The notes under the pieces are model-generated. The model did no database searches and had not been told where the DNA came from. It saw only the letters and a list, made by a program, of their open reading frames with translations. From Caprimulgus europaeus (lineage: Eukaryota; Chordata; Aves; Caprimulgiformes; Caprimulgidae): 64,000 nt of DNA. The stretch covers positions 3,941,501 to 4,005,500 of the forward strand of contig OU015550.1 of assembly GCA_907165065.1 (NCBI GenBank), read 5' to 3'. Shown piece after piece: positions 13,211 through 25,200 of this stretch. Each line of letters starts with the position of its first letter. Positions within the stretch are counted from its first letter, which is position 1. The position numbers and the translations under genes are program-made.

Positions 13211-15754
13211 CAACATTACTCCGTGAGCATTCGGGGACCAGCAAATCCCGACAGTGGCTACCGGGGAGAGCTGTGTTTTGTTTGTACAGGGCGGGTCCTA
13301 CACCCCGAAGCTGGAGACCAAAGCACCAGCACGGCCGGGGTCACCCCGTTCCCCATGAACGAGTCGCTGAGCCCCGATACACCGGGGATGGGCACCGGGG
13401 ACCCGGCTCTCCGGTAACGGTCTGGCTCTCTCTTGTGGCTGCTCAGCCCCGCTGCAGCCTCGCTGCTCCAGCCCCAGCCCCGCTAAGTCGCGCCTGTCCC
13501 GGGTGTTTTGTCCACTCAGGACACGTGTGACAGTGCCACCCACCCCACGGGGACAACCACTGCCCACCCAGCTCCTGTTGGCACATTCCCACCTCCTCAT
13601 CCCCCTAAAACAAAACCCCCCACGTTACTTGGGACAGCAGGAAAAAGTGCCACAGGCTGTGTGAAATCAGCAGTGCCACCAAGACAGTGTCACAGGTGGG
13701 GGGAGGAAGCAGAGGGGAGGACACCGCGGGGTGCAGCACCCCAAATCCCCTCGGTGTGATGGCAAAGAGATGGCACCAGGAGCAGCAGTGACCTGCCACC
13801 CACTCCCCATCCCACTGCTCTGTCCATCCCCGTGGGCTGAGCCCAGCCACAGCTCATCACACCCACCACAGCCCCAGCCAGCATTTCAGCGTTTCTCTCC
13901 CTTTTATACCCCACTTGGAGCCCTGACACCGATTTATTTGATATTTTTTCTTTCCGTGGGTGGCTCACAGACTGTAATTAAGAGCCTTTTTCTCCCGCCT
14001 GCCCCAGCTCCAGTCTCCAGCAGCTGCTGTTTAAACCAAGGAAGCCCCTTTTCGTCCTGGTTCTCCTTTATAATTTTTATTTTATTTATTTATTTTTTTT
14101 CCCCTTCCCCTCCCTTCTGAACATAAAGGGATGACAGTGCTCCAAGCCAGGGTCTTTTGCATTTCTGAGTTGGTTCTGTTAATTGGAAGGAGGGTTAAGA
14201 ATCTGCAAGGTCGTTTCAATCTACATCTGACCTTCAGAGTAATCCTCTATGCCAACACCAGAGCATGTCATTAAAATGAGGCCCTCTACCATATCCCGGC
14301 ATCCCTTTATTCTCTCCTTGTGCACATTAATTGCTCATAAGTTGATTTGATCTCCCTATTCTGCAAGAAGTAAATTGCCCTCTTATTTCGCCATTTTCAT
14401 CCTGTTTTCTTAATTAGGCCCTTAAAAATCTCTAGGGCCTCAGCCGGGCCCCAGGCCTCATCCTGGGAATAAATTTTGATCTCAGCCTGATAAAGAGTGA
14501 GCAAACCCAGAGATTGAACAATGTCATCCCCCCCCTCCCTCCCCTCCACGCTATTCTCTTGACATGAAAAGGCTATCAGTTTTTCTCTGTGTTAATATAG
14601 GAAATAATTCACACTTCAGGCGTTGTTCTCTATTTAGTGTTCACACTCCCCAGATAAATCAAATCAGGATTTTTTATTTTTTTTTAAGTGTCTGAAACTA
14701 CTTACTCTTTCTCTTTCCCCCCTCAGCCTCCTTACTCTTTTTTTCCTTCCCTCTCTCTTTCTTCTTTTAATAAAGTTTCCAAGATTAGCCCTTGTGATTT
14801 TCCATCCTGGGAAGTCTATTTTAAGGTGGATTTTCTTTTTTCTTTCTTTTTTTTTGGTGTGTGTATGTTTAACACCACTGCACCAGGGAGCAAGCAGCAG
14901 CATGAACCTGGCACATGGCTCCACAAACACACACACAGAGAAGCACAGACAGGGTCTGCAAACGTGGCATGTGATGAGTTTTGCCAGGTAAGGTCTCAGC
15001 TCATGCTCAGCCAGGCAGCAGGACTTTATAAATGTATTTTTTTTACCTCTTTTGCTTATGCTGGGCAGGAGGGTCCCCAGCCCACAGCAGGTCTGCAAAC
15101 AGGTGAGGAACACCCAGGGGTGTAGGCACCCAAAGGGGTTTTGCAGCACCCAAAGGGGTGATGCTAAGCCAGCCCCACAGCCCCAGGGGCCACCCAACAG
15201 GTAAGAAACACACCTGAGCTCCTGGGATGACTCCACCATCGCTCTCATCCAGTATAAACCAGTACAACCACCACAAACGTGCCTCACTCCTAGCACCATG
15301 CTCAGCCCAAGGGACACAACTCCTTCCAGCTCTGCTCTCTGGGGTCTTGTGACTATTGTTAATTAAGGTGCCAAGCCTGATTCTAATTAAGCAATCAGCA
15401 GATGGGTCAGCACCTCACAAGTCCCAGTTGTGCTCAGTACTGGGAGCTGTGGATCTTCCCCAAAGCACTCAACTGCAGGGCTGGAACTCAGAGGGACCCT
15501 GAAAACCCCAAACCACTCTGGAACCAGCTGAATGAAGGCACATCAGTGCCTCCTCCCTCTAATTGTGCCAGGCAAAAACAAATGCAGCCCCCAAACAGCC
15601 CCTCAAACCCAGGGCAGCTCCCCTGCAAGATGGGGATGCTGCAGCCCAACCTTTGGGCACAGCCCTGGCATCGCTGGGGGAAAGCAGCTCTGGGTGCTTT
15701 CAGCTCCATGACCTTCCTTTCTCCAAGATGAGAAGAAATAGTCCACGCTGCAAG
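13211..15754. other. Non-coding; long AT-rich block at 14.11-14.68 kb
   Basis: 13.21-13.52 kb is CpG-containing sequence next to the CR1 copy. 14.11-14.68 kb is a 550-bp AT-rich, non-repetitive stretch with ATTAAT, TTAATTAGG and GGGAATAAATTTTGAT that looks conserved. 14.68-15.75 kb contains pyrimidine runs but no gene signal. Confidence 0.4.
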
Positions 15755-17981
15755 GCTCCAGGATGTTGTAAATAAATATATTTTAATGATTCTTCTTCCA
15801 TTCCAGTTCATTCTTTTATACATTTCTTTATAAAACAGTAGTAAAATTTTTTAATCAGAGCACAGTGCATTAAAAAAAAAAAACAACAACAAAACCAACA
15901 AACAAACCCCCCAAAAGATTAAAAAAAATATTTAATAATAATAATAATAATCCACAACTGTTTACTCACGGCTGGGGGAGACACCACATCTCACAGTCCT
16001 CTGCCCACCAGTGCCAGGAGCAGAGCACAGAGTGGGCTGTGTACCACCAGCAAGAGCCCAGCACAACCACCTTATAGCCCTGATGATCCCAAGTGACCAT
16101 GATTTCACTGGGTCACCCTGAAGTGCCCATGCAGAGCCACCCATCACATGTGTCTGTAGGTACTCAACGGGGTGCTGCTGCCCTGCCAGGGTGGTTTATT
16201 CTCTTTCCAGGCACTAATGGCAGTGCATGAGGGATGCCAAGGTCTCTTGTGAACATGTGGGGTGACACAGCCCCAAACCCACCAGCAGACAGCCCAGTGC
16301 CCCTCATCCTGCATCCCAGTGTCCCCTCCACTCCCTTCCCTGCACCCCCATAGGGCAGCAGCCAGACCCTGCCCTCTCCCAGTGCTCCATGACACCTCTG
16401 ACACCTCCTCCTTCTTCCTTTCTCCACTGTCTCCCCACCTTCTGCACTTCCCTGCACTATCACATCCAACACACACCTCTCCAGGGGGTCACCGGGCTGT
16501 CCCCCACCTCACAATCCCAAATCCAGCCATGATGGAGCAAGCTCACCCCTCCTCAGCAGTGGGGCTGGCTGAGCTTTTCCCTTGGGGTCCCAACCCCATG
16601 ACATCCCCCATCCTTGGTCCAGGACGGGGTGCACCCAGTGACCCCTATCCCTGCATGGGCTCCTGTCTATCCAGCCACAGCTCCTACAGCTCAGGGGGGT
16701 GACACTGTGTTGGATGACAAAGGGGTCTCCTCTCCCCAACACCCCCCTTTGGGCTTTACAACAAATTTGTGTGGTTTTTTCCCTGTGAACAGCATCCTCC
16801 TCCCCTGCCCCCCCCACCACCAGCCGGGCTGTGGAGGAAGAAGATGATGCAGAACCCAAAGCTGCTCCCCATCACCGAGCCATCCTGGCTGGGGAACAAG
16901 CTGGTGACACTGGGAAGAGAAACCCCACGAGGCAGAGAGCAGTAGCTCAGGTTTGGCAATTGGTACAAGCCATCTCCTGGTCCCTGGCCAGCGCCTGGAC
17001 CTTCATGCTCAGGTGTGGGGCAGGACATACGCTTTCAACAAATATCCCCCCCAAAAAATGTGTCAAAACCCTCCATCCTTCCACTCAAAGAGCTGGGGCT
17101 TGATGTTACGGGGCAGATGTCTGCAGGGGTGTCTTGAGGGAGGCTGAAGGTTGCTTAGCACCATGCAGCCCTTGTCTAGAGCCCACAGAGGTTTTGGGGT
17201 GGTGGGTGCTGCCAAACCCTGAAGGGAGGTCCCCTGGCAAGACGGGGGTCACGGCAGGGAATTGACTGAGCATCAAACACCCCATCCCAGCTGTTTTGGA
17301 AGCCCCTCAATGTCAACCTGAATTTGTAGCCTCAGACTCAACTCACTCAGACAACATCCCCCCTGCCTCATCAATTAACTTGCTCCAATTAACTCCTTTT
17401 CTCCCTCCTGCTCTGTCACCCGGAGAGGCAGTGGGTGCTCCGAGGAAGGAGGAACCGTGAAGGATTTGGCACTGTGAAGCATCTGCAGGGCTTGGAGGAC
17501 ACTGCTGGGGAAGACTCATGGGGGACGTGGGCTCCTGGAGCGGGGTGGTGGGGAGGCAGCAAGCCTGACAAAAAGCTCTGAGCATCATCCCTCTCCTCCC
17601 AGGGACTCGAAGGCTCCTGCCCGCTCCAGCTCCCAGCCAGCACCCTGGGGAAGGGGTTTTGCTCTGGGAGGATTTTGCTGAAAGGCAAAGCAGCCGAGAT
17701 CACACTCCCAGGCTGGGGAACCTGCAGTCAGGCCAACGCCACAGCAAAGCCAAGAAGGTCCATTCCAGCTCCTGGCACAAAAAAAACCCCAACAGCTTGC
17801 AAAAGACACGGTGGTACCCGGCGAGCCTTGATCCGAGCCCCCATTGCATAGAGAAAAGGTACTCCTACGAAGATTCAAGTGCGCAGCAGGACGGGCTCCT
17901 CCTGCGAGGAGAGTGCCCTGTAACTTCACTAACCAAACTTGAAGGTCCAGTCCTTGCCCCCAGCGTTGGAGCAGCTTCTCG
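15755..17981 (-). other. TFEB: Probable TFEB 3' untranslated region and downstream sequence
   Basis: No coding signal is seen between the TFEB stop and 15.75 kb. On the minus strand the stretch ends in a sharply AT-rich island (15960-15755) holding TATAAA, ATTAAA and ATTTATTTA motifs, which is how a vertebrate 3'UTR end looks inside GC-rich DNA. An earlier AATAAA lies on the minus strand at 16200-16195. The length (about 2.2 kb) is inferred and exceeds the human 3'UTR as I recall it; the nearer signal would give about 1.8 kb. Transcript data would decide. Confidence 0.45.
15782..15787 (-). terminator. Candidate distal TFEB polyadenylation signal (ATTAAA)
   Basis: ATTAAA on the minus strand is followed by ATATATTTATTTACAAC, a reasonable cleavage context at the end of the AT-rich island downstream of TFEB. 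ATTAAA is the commonest variant signal. The alternative is the AATAAA at 16195-16200. Confidence 0.4.
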
Positions 17982-20900
17982 TCACAGCATGTCTGTATCC
18001 TCCATGCTGAAGCTGCTCCGGCGACTGCTGGCCTTGGAAGCCTCCGGAGACATGGCTGAGAACAAGGGGTCGGAGGCCAGGGGCAGCATGGTGTCCTGCA
18101 TCAGCATCAAGTCCAGCTCCTTCTTGGATAAGGATGGGAAGGAAGCGCTGTGGCCGGGCTCCAGGCTGTCTGGGAAGCCCTGGGAGCCATCATCAAAGCT
18201 CAGGCTGTGGGTAAAGTCCAGCTGGTGGTAGGGAGACTGGGGTGGTGGAGGCAACGCTGGCTGCGGCAGCGATTCGGGGTCTGGAGGTGGCAGCAGTGGC
18301 TCCAGTGTCCCCTCGTCCCCGCTGGCTTCTTGCTTGACCACTTGCTGAGCCAGCTCGGCCACGTTGACACCCGAGGGTGAGGAGGTGGGCAGCCCGTGGA
18401 CACGTGCCTGCATCTCCAGCTCCTGCCAACAGAGCACAGGAGGTCTCTGGTGAGGACGTTGCGCACGGGGACATTCACGGAGGTGGCAGGGACAGAGGGA
18501 CCAAGAAGCTCACAGGAAAGCAGCCCATGGAAGAGGTGAAGGATGGAAAACGGTGACCCATGCAAAGCTCAACAACACTCGCTGTGGTGACCTGAACCTC
18601 AGACATCTGGTTTGACTGAAGGCTTTGCTCCTGGTGACTTGACAGCCATAAGAGGGAGGAGAAGCCAAGCCTGTCCCCTTGGCAGGGCAGGAGCTACTCG
18701 TGGGGCTGGAGCAGAGTGGAGGGAGGGAAGAGCAGAAGGAAGCTCACCTGGATGCGGAGCAGCAGTTGCTTGTTTGTCATCTCCAGACGCCGCGAGTGAT
18801 TCTCCAGGTCTCGTGACCTCTGCAAGTCCTTCTGCATCCTCTTGATGTAGTCCACAGACGCCTTCAGGATCGTCCCTTTGTTCCAGCGCACGTCTCTGCC
18901 GGGCAGGATGGAAAATCAGATTGCCACCTGTGTGCCAGCAACGTGTCCCCTCACCCCTACTCCACCAAAAAGCCCCTCTGCAAGTACCTCTTGCCCCTCG
19001 AGCAAGCCCTGAGACCCACAGTTACCCCAGCCCCACAGAAGTCACTGGTACGTACAGGTCGTTGGCTTTGGGGATCAGCATCCCCAACTCTTTGATGCGG
19101 TCGTTGATGTTAAACCTTCGCCGTCTCTCAACTGCGGGGTGAGAAGAGAGGGATGGTGGTGAGGAGGTGGCAGGAGACTCGATGACCCACAGACCCCACT
19201 GGCCATGCTGCTGGGAGCCACTATCCTGCCCTGGCCAGATTCTCTGGAGTTGGGTGACTCAAGATGACAAACCTCAGGGCCAACCCTTTGGCATCTTGCT
19301 CCTGCCCATCACCCCAGCAGGTCTGATCTTCCCCCAGTGCTAATGAGAAGGACAACAAGGTCCCTCCTGCACTGAGGTGGGAAAGAGGGAGCCAGGGCAA
19401 GGGGCTGCGGGGGTATTTCCTGAGGGTGAAGTGAGATGGGAAGGGGGACCCAGCTTGGAGAGAGGGGGAATGAGGACGGAGAGCGATGGGGAAAGGGCTG
19501 CAGGGGTGGGAGAGGGAAAGCCATGCCACCCACGGGCAGCCAGCACCCAACTCACTCAGGTTGTGATTGTCTTTCTTCTGGCGCTCTTTCGCCAGGGCTC
19601 GGCTCTCAGCATCTGCAACAGAGAGCCACAATGTCACCCAGAGGGGACAAAGCTGCATCTCACCCCATGAACCTCCTGGGCAGGCGTTGGAGCACCCCAG
19701 CACCCCCAGAGTCACCCTGCCCAACCGTGGGGACAGGGCAGCCCCAGCCAGCTTTGGCACTCACCGTCACCGCCGGCTCCCTGCCCCCTCTAGGGCTGGG
19801 GACGTACCTGTCAGCTCTCTCTTCTGGGTGAGGTCAGCAGGGCAGGAGCTGCTGGTGACACCAACAAGAGAGGCTGTCACCTGGGGGTCCCCGCTATAGA
19901 CATTCATGTGACTGCTGGACATCGGCAGCTGAAAAGCAGAGGGACAGGCGGGTTAGCTCCATCCGGGGCCGTGGCACCGGGGTTGAAGCTCAGCTGCTTG
20001 GCCTCTGGGACGTGAGTGCGCAGCCCAGGCAGGTGTCATTGTCTTCCTGGGCCCTTCAAACAGCTTTAATTAATCAGAGCAGGAAAGAAAACAGGACTTC
20101 AAAGGGCACAGCCCATCCCCTCCCACGGCCAGCGTCTAATATAGGGCAGATGAATCACATCTGAGAAGGGTTCGGCAGGATGAATCCCACTGGGAGGTAC
20201 AAGCTGTCATACGGATCTGCCCCAGGAGATGGTGCCACTTCCAGCTGGGAAACCTCTCCCAGCACCAATGTCCCCCCTGGTCCCTCCCCACGCCCCTCTC
20301 CCGACTCTCCAGCTTTTTCTAAGGGCTCCCAACCACCATGGAAGAGGAAAAGCAGCTGAAGAACGGGCTCTTGTGGTAGCAAAAGGGAGACCTCGCTGCC
20401 TCCCAGCCCCAGGTCCCCAGGGCCACCCGCCCCAGGGACAAGGCTGGGTTGTGCTGGCACCTGCATATCACTGCAGGGATGTGGCAGAAGGACACGTCCC
20501 CTCTGTGCCACCTCCATCCCTGGCAAGCACAGGGATGTGGGACCCCCAGGCCACCCTCCCTCGTGCAGCCCATGGGCTGATCTCTTCCTAACGAGCATCA
20601 GAGACTCACTGTGTTGGGCATGTGGACTTCGGGGTTCATATAGCCCAAAACATCATCCAGGCGCATGATGTCATCGATGACCTCATCGAACTGAAGGGGA
20701 AAGACATAAGTTATCAATGGGTTTCTTTCTCTTTTCCAGCACTTTTGCCTCCCCCAGCAGCTTGGTGGCACCTCCTCACCTCCCGCTCAGGGTTGGAGCC
20801 AATGTTGAGCATGGCCATGGGGCTGTTGGGCGCACTATTGCCCGCCGAGGAGGACATGACATGGCCGGGTCGGACACCGGGGGACGCGGCGGGGGGCGGC

Positions 20901-21307
20901 TTGGGAGAGTGGCTGGCGGGGCTGACGTGGGCAGCAAACTTGTTCCCATAGGTTTCAGAGAGATAAGCCTGAACCTTCTTGTCCCGTGACTTCTGCAGGT
21001 GGTACGTGGTGGGGTTCTCCAGGTAGGACTGGACCTGCAAGGAGAAAACCATCAGGGACCTCCAAGGGGGTCTCCTGCACCCCTTTGACCCTGGTTTGGG
21101 GGGACATTGTACCTTGAGGACCTCTCCAGGCACGGGTGGTGGGGACTGGTAGTGGACGGGGGTGTTGATGGCTGGGGTGGAGGCCACGGGCATCCGCTGC
21201 TGCTGCATGTAGTTCATCATCATCTGCTGCTGCATCCGCTCCCTCTCCGCCTCCTGCTGCGCCTGCTGCTTCATCAGCTCCATCCGCAGACCGATGCGGG
21301 ACGCCAT
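17982..21307 (-). CDS. TFEB: TFEB, MiT/TFE-family bHLH-leucine zipper transcription factor (8 coding exons)
   Basis: Master regulator of lysosome and autophagy genes; shuttles from lysosome surface to nucleus and binds CACGTG-type CLEAR sites as a dimer. Coding exons, minus strand in order: 21307-21113, 21034-20780, 20690-20610, 19928-19808, 19612-19556, 19131-19056, 18895-18748, 18422-17982. They sum to 1374 nt (457 aa plus stop; human about 476), all with GT/AG borders in consistent phase. The 57, 76 and 148 nt exons match the bHLH exons of the MiT family as I recall them. Visible: N-terminal [12 protein letters not shown] (Rag GTPase-binding end), [10 protein letters not shown] (mTORC1/ERK serine region), [13 protein letters not shown] (14-3-3 serine region), basic region [16 protein letters not shown], zipper, and C-terminal serine cluster [14 protein letters not shown]. 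The start is the first ATG after an AG acceptor at 21358-21360. The glutamine tract is shorter than in human. TFE3/TFEC/MITF are excluded by the N- and C-terminal sequences. Confidence 0.97.
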
Positions 21308-21357
21308 GGTGCACCGGGGGGGTGGGACACGCGTGACCACCGGACTTGGAGGTGACC
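21113..21357 (-). other. TFEB: TFEB first coding exon with start codon and 50-nt 5' leader part
   Basis: A TTTCAG acceptor lies just above 21357. The exon then carries 50 nt of leader and the ATG at 21307-21305. It ends after GEVLK at a GTACAA donor (21112-21111). It holds the Rag-binding N-terminus and the glutamine-rich [14 protein letters not shown] segment. The leader shows that transcription starts further upstream, in at least one non-coding first exon. Confidence 0.88.
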
Positions 21358-21618
21358 CTGAAAGGAGGACGTGACACATTAGGAACAATCTATTTTGCAG
21401 TAGGGAAACTGAGGCACGGAGTGGGAGAAGATATCCTGGAGGTACCAGCTGGTGACTAAACCAAGGTGGTCACTGCAATGCTAGATGGATGGGTCTGCCC
21501 TCCTGCCGTGGCTCAGCACCATGTCACTGCTCTCCCTGGGGACAGCCAGGGCACCCGGGAGGGGGACAGGGAGGGCAGGGAGCAGCCGGGACCCCGCGCC
21601 CAGCCAGCATGGACTCAC

Positions 21619-21970
21619 GTACCGCCGGGTTCAGCCGGAGCCTGCTTTGAGCCACCAACTCCCGAAACACCGGAGCGAAGCCAGAACGGCCGGGAAAAGC
21701 CAGAGCCGGGGAGAGAAAGGGAAAGAGAAAGCGAGGGAAGAGCAGGAAGAAAAGGCCGGCGGGTGCCAGGAGCCGGAGGCAGAATTTACCCCTCAGCCCG
21801 GCTGCCCCGAAACCTTCGCTCCGGCGCGGGACGAACAACGCGGCTTCTGTGCGGGGCCGGCACGCGAGCACGGGGGCGGGGGGAGGCGTGTGAGGACCCC
21901 GCACCGCACAGACCGGCCCTTGTTCCCCCGTACAAAGGGGACGGCGGCCCGTGGAGGGGGGGCAGAGGGT
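21619..21970 (-). promoter_or_regulatory. GC/CpG-rich segment: candidate proximal TFEB promoter and non-coding first exon
   Basis: CpG density rises clearly between about 21.62 and 21.97 kb. On the minus strand the segment ends in a strong donor, GGCGGTACGTGAGT (exon end at 21623 or 21619), about 260 nt above the acceptor of the first TFEB coding exon. No TATA box is seen. The simplest reading is an alternative 5'UTR exon with its promoter; mammalian TFEB uses several alternative first exons. Support is sequence composition plus one good splice site. Confidence 0.5.
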
Positions 21971-22045
21971 GCTGGGGTGAGGGGAGCTGCCCTGCCCGGG
22001 CTCTCCAGGGCAGGATGATGGCTTTCCAAGGGGCCAGTTTCCCAC

Positions 22046-22288
22046 ATGGGGATGGGATGGGGATGTGGGAGATGCTGTGTGGGATGGGGGGATCTGGACC
22101 ACAACAAGGGCTGGGATGCGGATGCAGGAGAACCTGTGTGGGATGGGGGGGTCTGGACCACAGCATCCACAGGCTGGGAGGGGGATGCAGGAGATGCCAT
22201 GTGGGATGGGATCTCACCAGAGCATCCACAGGCTGGGATGGGGATGCAGGAGATGCCATGTGGGATGGGGATCTGGATATCAGGAGAT
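22046..22288. repeat. About 60-bp minisatellite, four copies
   Basis: Four copies of a 58-63 bp unit follow one another, containing GGGATGGGGATGCAGGAGA and CTGTGTGGGATGGGG or CCATGTGGGATGGGG, with CAGCATCCACAGGCT in the middle copies. The strand is strongly G-rich. It lies just upstream of the candidate proximal TFEB first exon. Confidence 0.85.
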
Positions 22289-25200
22289 GTAAGAGAAGCC
22301 CAGGACCCAAAGTGACTGCTGCCAGGGGAACAGGCAGGGGCCAAACACCCGGGGTTTGCTCTGCAGCAGCACAACCAGACAAATCTGGAGGGTTTTGCTA
22401 TTTAAATACAAAGTGTAATTGCAGACAAAGGGGCCACAGTGGACACAGCACACGGGGGTTGCGGTGAGGCATCCGATACACAGTGCCACGCGATATCCTA
22501 AGGGGGAAATTAAATCAAGCCAGCATGGACAGAAATACGATTACATGGATCAAGAGCCAGCTATTGAACGGCAAGAGGAAGGTAATTAATTAGACATGGT
22601 GGCCCATCTGAAGGGGGATGGGAGGAGAGGACCGTGGGACAGTTATCAATCGGAGCTTCGTTAAGACGGCTGTCACGAACGGGATGGGCACGGGGGGATG
22701 TTTGAGACGAGCAACAGCAGAGCCCTGGAAAAGGATCCAGTGACACTGGGGACAACCTGCAGTGGTTAAAACAAGGCTGAAAGGGGACAAACCATAGCTG
22801 AGGCACATGGGGGATGTAATAACCCCAAATATTAAGGGCAGGGTGAGAGGAAAAGCCTCCAAGAGCCAGGAGGAGATGGGATGAGCCAGCATGGCACGGA
22901 GGGCCTGGCTGTGATTTGCAAAGCAGTTGATGCTGCAGGGAGGGGGAGAGGTGCAGGGGCCGGGCAGGATGGCCATTTTGGGGGGCTTCCAGCATCGGGG
23001 GAGAGCAGGGAAGAGATTTCAAGCTGTGCACAGGAAACTTTGCAGTCAGCCCCGGCATTTCCACACAAGCAGCTCCCCACTGCCCGACAAAACACCGTGA
23101 GCAGCAGCGGGGCTGAGCGTGTCCCGTGGGCGGCTGCACGGGGACCCCGGCTCGATGGTGCAAGCTCAGGGGATGGGATGAGGAAGAGGAGGAAGCTGAA
23201 GCAGTGGCACCTCCAGTGTTGGGGAAACCCGATGTTGATGGTGAGGATGAAGCTGCCTCACTGCAGAGCTGGGGGGGTCTGGGCTTTCCTCAGGAAGGGC
23301 AGCCGGTACGTGGCAGCAGGAGGGTGTCATGTGAAGCGTGCCAAGGCGTAGCCACCCATGGCACAGCACCCACTCAGCCCCACTGACCCCCGTCCCACAG
23401 CCCTGCCTGGCTGCAGGACCCCCCAGCTCTCCCCTTATAGGAAACAGGGGCAGGGGGAGTCAAAAGTGGTGCCCACTCCCCTGGGAAACTCTGGAGAAGC
23501 GGGGGTGCTGAGGGTGAGGATGGGGAAGGGTGGCCAGAGCTGAGCCCGATAAGGAGAGGGGGGGAAATTAGGTCAGGTTTAAAATAACCCGCTTGGTTCT
23601 GCTTGACTTCCTCCCCACCCCCCGAAACACCCAGCAGCTTCTGCTTTCGCTCTGAGTCAGCCCGGCAGGAGGGAGACAGCGGGAAAGGATGGGGACCCAG
23701 TGGCATCACGGTGCAGGCACCCCACCCTGGGGGACACGTCCCACCCCGGGGACACATCCCACCCTGGGGGACACAACCCACTGTCCCTTGGTCCAGGGGA
23801 GCAGAAATAAAGCACATGGGACAGCGGCTCCAACCAGGGTGCCTGTTATTCCTGGGAAGGTGACAGACATTAGCATCTCCCCCCAAAAAAATCACACCCA
23901 GCAGCTCTCCTGCTGATCTGGAGCCATCCCCAAGCCAGGGACAGCCCCAGCCTGGTCCCCACCTGGAGGAGACCCCGGGGAGGGTCTGTCCCAGTGCACG
24001 GGCAGTGGTTTGCCTGGCTGTGAGCTGGCAGTGTGACAGGCCAAGGCATGTCCAGGCATTGGGTTTCCCAACGGGTGCTGCCAGGGCACCTGCTGAGGAC
24101 ACGTCCCCATCGGTCACCAAGAGGGAAGAGCAGAGGAGGGGAGGGAGGAAAGTGGTGGGAGACACAGGGTGGGTGATGGAGCTGTGGGAAGGGGATGGAG
24201 AGGAGAAGAGGGGCTGAGGGGTGGGAAAGCAGGAGGGAGCAGGGGAAGAGCAGATGGCCCCAGTCACCAAGGTGAAGCTGTGGAGCTGCACTGATCCTGC
24301 CCCCAACTCCATGGGGCAGCCCAAAGCACCAGGCTCTGGGTTTGACCCAGGAATGCAGCAAAAAGGGGCAGATTTCTTAAAGAAAACTCAACCTGTGCTC
24401 CAAAAACCCTGTGACCCTGCCCCTGCCTCCTCAGGATGTAGGAAAAAGCTAATCACACTTTGTTGCAGGATTGCACCCTAAAGCCAGAGCAGCTCTTCGA
24501 GTGAAAACCTTGCTGCGTGCTGGAGAGTGGTGGGCTCCATCCACGCCTGGGGAATGTCCAGGCACCAACACTACACACCAGACCCACTGCTGGGACTACA
24601 CACAGGACCAGAGCCAGGGACTTAATCTCCCTTCAAAATATCTCTGCTGCTATTTAGTGACACGGTTATTTCTGGACCTTTCTTGCTTTTCCTCTGGGGG
24701 ATTTATTTCATCAAGAGACCAACGTGTTCCCCCCACACTTGGGAGGTGCCACTTGGGGGTGGCACTTGGGGGTGGAGGATCCTTGGTGGCAGCCAGAGTT
24801 GCCCTGACCCTCACTCATCCCCACAGGGCTTTGCATGGCCCCGAGCTGTCCCTTGTCTCTGAGCTGTCCCTTGTCCCCACGGGAGCCCAGTGTCACTGCA
24901 ACCCGGGCTGCTGATGGAGTTTATAAAATGACAGCCAGCAGCATGGTGTCAACTGCCAGTATGTTCTGGAGTGACATCGGGTGCTGCTCAGGGGCCAAGC
25001 TGCTGCTGGACCCGCTGCAAAGAGCTGGCATGGGGCACCCAGTGTCACCCCCAAAGTGACAAAACACCCAGAGCCCCACCACCATCCCCAAACCCACACA
25101 GCACCCCACTGCCTCCTGCCCGAGCACATCGCTGCACCCAGGTGTGGGTTAGAAATCAAAGCTGCCCTAAGGCAGTTTCCAGATTTAGATGCTGTGAAAT

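Noticed and set aside
1-15700. Search for MDFI (I-mfa) or FOXP4 exons expected from human synteny
   Set aside because: No cysteine-rich I-mfa domain, forkhead or FOXP zinc finger/leucine zipper sequence was found on either strand; a small non-coding exon cannot be excluded.
21466-22467. 333-codon plus-strand open frame upstream of TFEB
   Set aside because: GC-rich sequence and the 60-bp repeat keep it open by chance; it is antisense to the candidate TFEB first exon and has no family resemblance.
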